Shown here: positions 14,581 through 15,050 of the stretch, piece after piece
Layout of the letters: each line of letters opens with the position of its first letter
Numbering within the stretch: the stretch's first letter is position 1
Assembly (NCBI GenBank): GCA_023150215.1
Contig: JAKLLJ010000043.1
Coordinates: forward strand, 1 to 15,050
DNA: 15,050 bases
Origin: Thauera sp.
GTDB lineage: Bacteria; Pseudomonadota; Gammaproteobacteria; Burkholderiales; Rhodocyclaceae
Direction: 5' to 3'
Translations under genes and position numbers: made by a program
Notes under the pieces: model-generated
Told to the model about the DNA's origin: nothing
Databases searched by the model: none
Seen by the model: the letters and a program-made list of their open reading frames with translations, nothing else

Positions 14581-14614
14581 GCGCCCGGCGAGTGCTGCGA
14601 ACACTCCCGGGCGC
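14581..14614 (+). promoter_or_regulatory. Strong hairpin in the int leader region
   Basis: GCGCCCGG (14581-14588) pairs with CCGGGCGC (14607-14614), and GAGTG (14590-14594) with CACTC (14602-14606), leaving one bulged base and a 7-base loop. It lies 35 bases before the int start codon and has no T-run. It could be an attenuator, an operator or a protein-binding site; the role is unknown. Confidence 0.45.
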
Positions 14615-14648
14615 GTGACCGACGTTCCACTAGCAGGAGCACGCCGAT

Positions 14649-15050
14649 ATGAGCATTCTACAAACCAGATTCAAATTTACGAACCTCAAAGTGAAGGCGC
14701 TACCAGCGCCCACCGACAAGGATCAAGCCTTCTATTGGGATACCGAGACTCAAGGGCTGGGGCTGCGCATCACTGCCGCAGGGGCCAAGAGCTACATCGT
14801 TCGCGGGCGCGTGAATGGGTCAGGCAAGGACAGGCGCTTCACCCTCGGTTCCGCTGAGCTGCTGAGCTGTGACGAGGCGCGCAAGCGTGCCCAAGTGAAG
14901 CGGCTGGAAATGCTGGACGGGCTTGACCCACAGGTTGAGAAAAAGAAGGTCGCCGCGCAGTCCGAAACGCTCCGCGAAGTGATGGAGGACTACATCGAGC
15001 ACAAGCGCACGAAAAACGGCCCGCTACGACCCAGCAGCAAGGCCGACATT
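14649..15050 (+). CDS. Tyrosine-recombinase integrase (partial, C-terminus off window)
   Basis: The 134 visible residues match the N-terminal part of phage/island integrases. An arm-type DNA-binding domain (DUF4102-like, about 8-95) shows FTNLKVKALPAP, FYWDTETQGLGLRITAAGAKSYIVRGRV and RRFTLGSAELLSCDEARKRA. It is followed by a linker and the start of the SAM-like core-binding domain (LREVMEDYIEHKR, about 113-125). The catalytic R-H-R-Y residues lie beyond the window. AGGAG is 9 bases before the ATG. The frame is open to the window edge. Location next to a split tRNA fits this family's site choice. Codon use is less GC-biased than in the chromosomal genes (CTA, TTT, ACT, ATT), in line with transfer. 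Confidence 0.9.
   Translation, partial: MSILQTRFKFTNLKVKALPAPTDKDQAFYWDTETQGLGLRITAAGAKSYIVRGRVNGSGKDRRFTLGSAELLSCDEARKRAQVKRLEMLDGLDPQVEKKKVAAQSETLREVMEDYIEHKRTKNGPLRPSSKADI

Larger units (their letters stand above)
14416..15050. mobile_element. Left end of a tRNA-integrated genomic island (continues beyond the window)
   Basis: Everything right of the tRNA remnant appears foreign. The 14416-14530 stretch is much more AT-rich than the rest of the window (for example TATATAAAT near 14473), and short repeats and a hairpin precede a tyrosine recombinase gene facing right. The 14416-14648 gap holds no gene; it carries the likely integrase-binding repeats, the hairpin and presumably the int promoter, for which only a TATATAAAT-like -10 without a good -35 was seen. 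Cargo and right end are outside the window. Confidence 0.75.

Noticed and set aside
14579..14857. A 92-codon plus-strand frame over the int start
   Set aside because: It overlaps the integrase in another frame. The integrase frame has the ribosome site and clear family motifs.

Overview
The window is GC-rich chromosomal DNA that looks like a betaproteobacterium of the Rhodocyclales type (Thauera/Azoarcus-like). The clues are codon bias, the gene order, the tmRNA tag ANDERFALAA, and a tmRNA gene built in the circularly permuted, two-piece layout known from some Betaproteobacteria. The lineage is inferred from these traits, not from a database match.

Region by region. (1) 1-4200, minus strand: the type IV pilus assembly genes pilB-pilC-pilD (assembly ATPase, inner-membrane platform, prepilin peptidase) in transcription order, then a probable intrinsic terminator and an FmdB-type zinc-ribbon gene cut by the window edge. 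(2) 4289-6485, minus strand: a CorB/YfjD-like CBS-domain membrane protein with its own consensus-like promoter, and a YpjD/CcsA-like membrane protein. The latter is divergent from ffh, the signal recognition particle GTPase (6534-7904, plus). This corB-ypjD-ffh neighbourhood matches the one in E. coli. (3) 7918-10639, plus strand: a tightly packed run after ffh made of an EI24-family membrane protein, a CinA-N/MoaB-like protein, a YgjP-like HExxH metalloprotein and glyoxalase I (gloA). (4) 10650-13823: a response regulator with an HD-GYP output domain (minus), a nitronate-monooxygenase-like flavoprotein with a cysteine-rich C-terminus (minus), and a divergent AhpD-like peroxidase-related protein (plus). 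(5) 13911-14361, plus strand: a circularly permuted ssrA gene. The acceptor-arm piece comes first, then a short intervening loop, then the piece carrying the tag reading frame and pseudoknots. (6) 14370-15050: a 46-nt 3' half of a CAU-anticodon tRNA (minus strand), an AT-richer stretch with GCGTACAT repeats and a hairpin, and the start of a tyrosine recombinase. Together these mark the left junction of an integrated genomic island that continues past the window.

The most notable items are the permuted two-piece tmRNA and the island junction only a few bases beyond its last hairpin. The rest is mostly housekeeping: pilus biogenesis, protein targeting and trans-translation, metal/envelope homeostasis, methylglyoxal detoxification and cyclic-di-GMP turnover. 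Apart from the tmRNA region, no stretch longer than about 230 bases lacks a gene.
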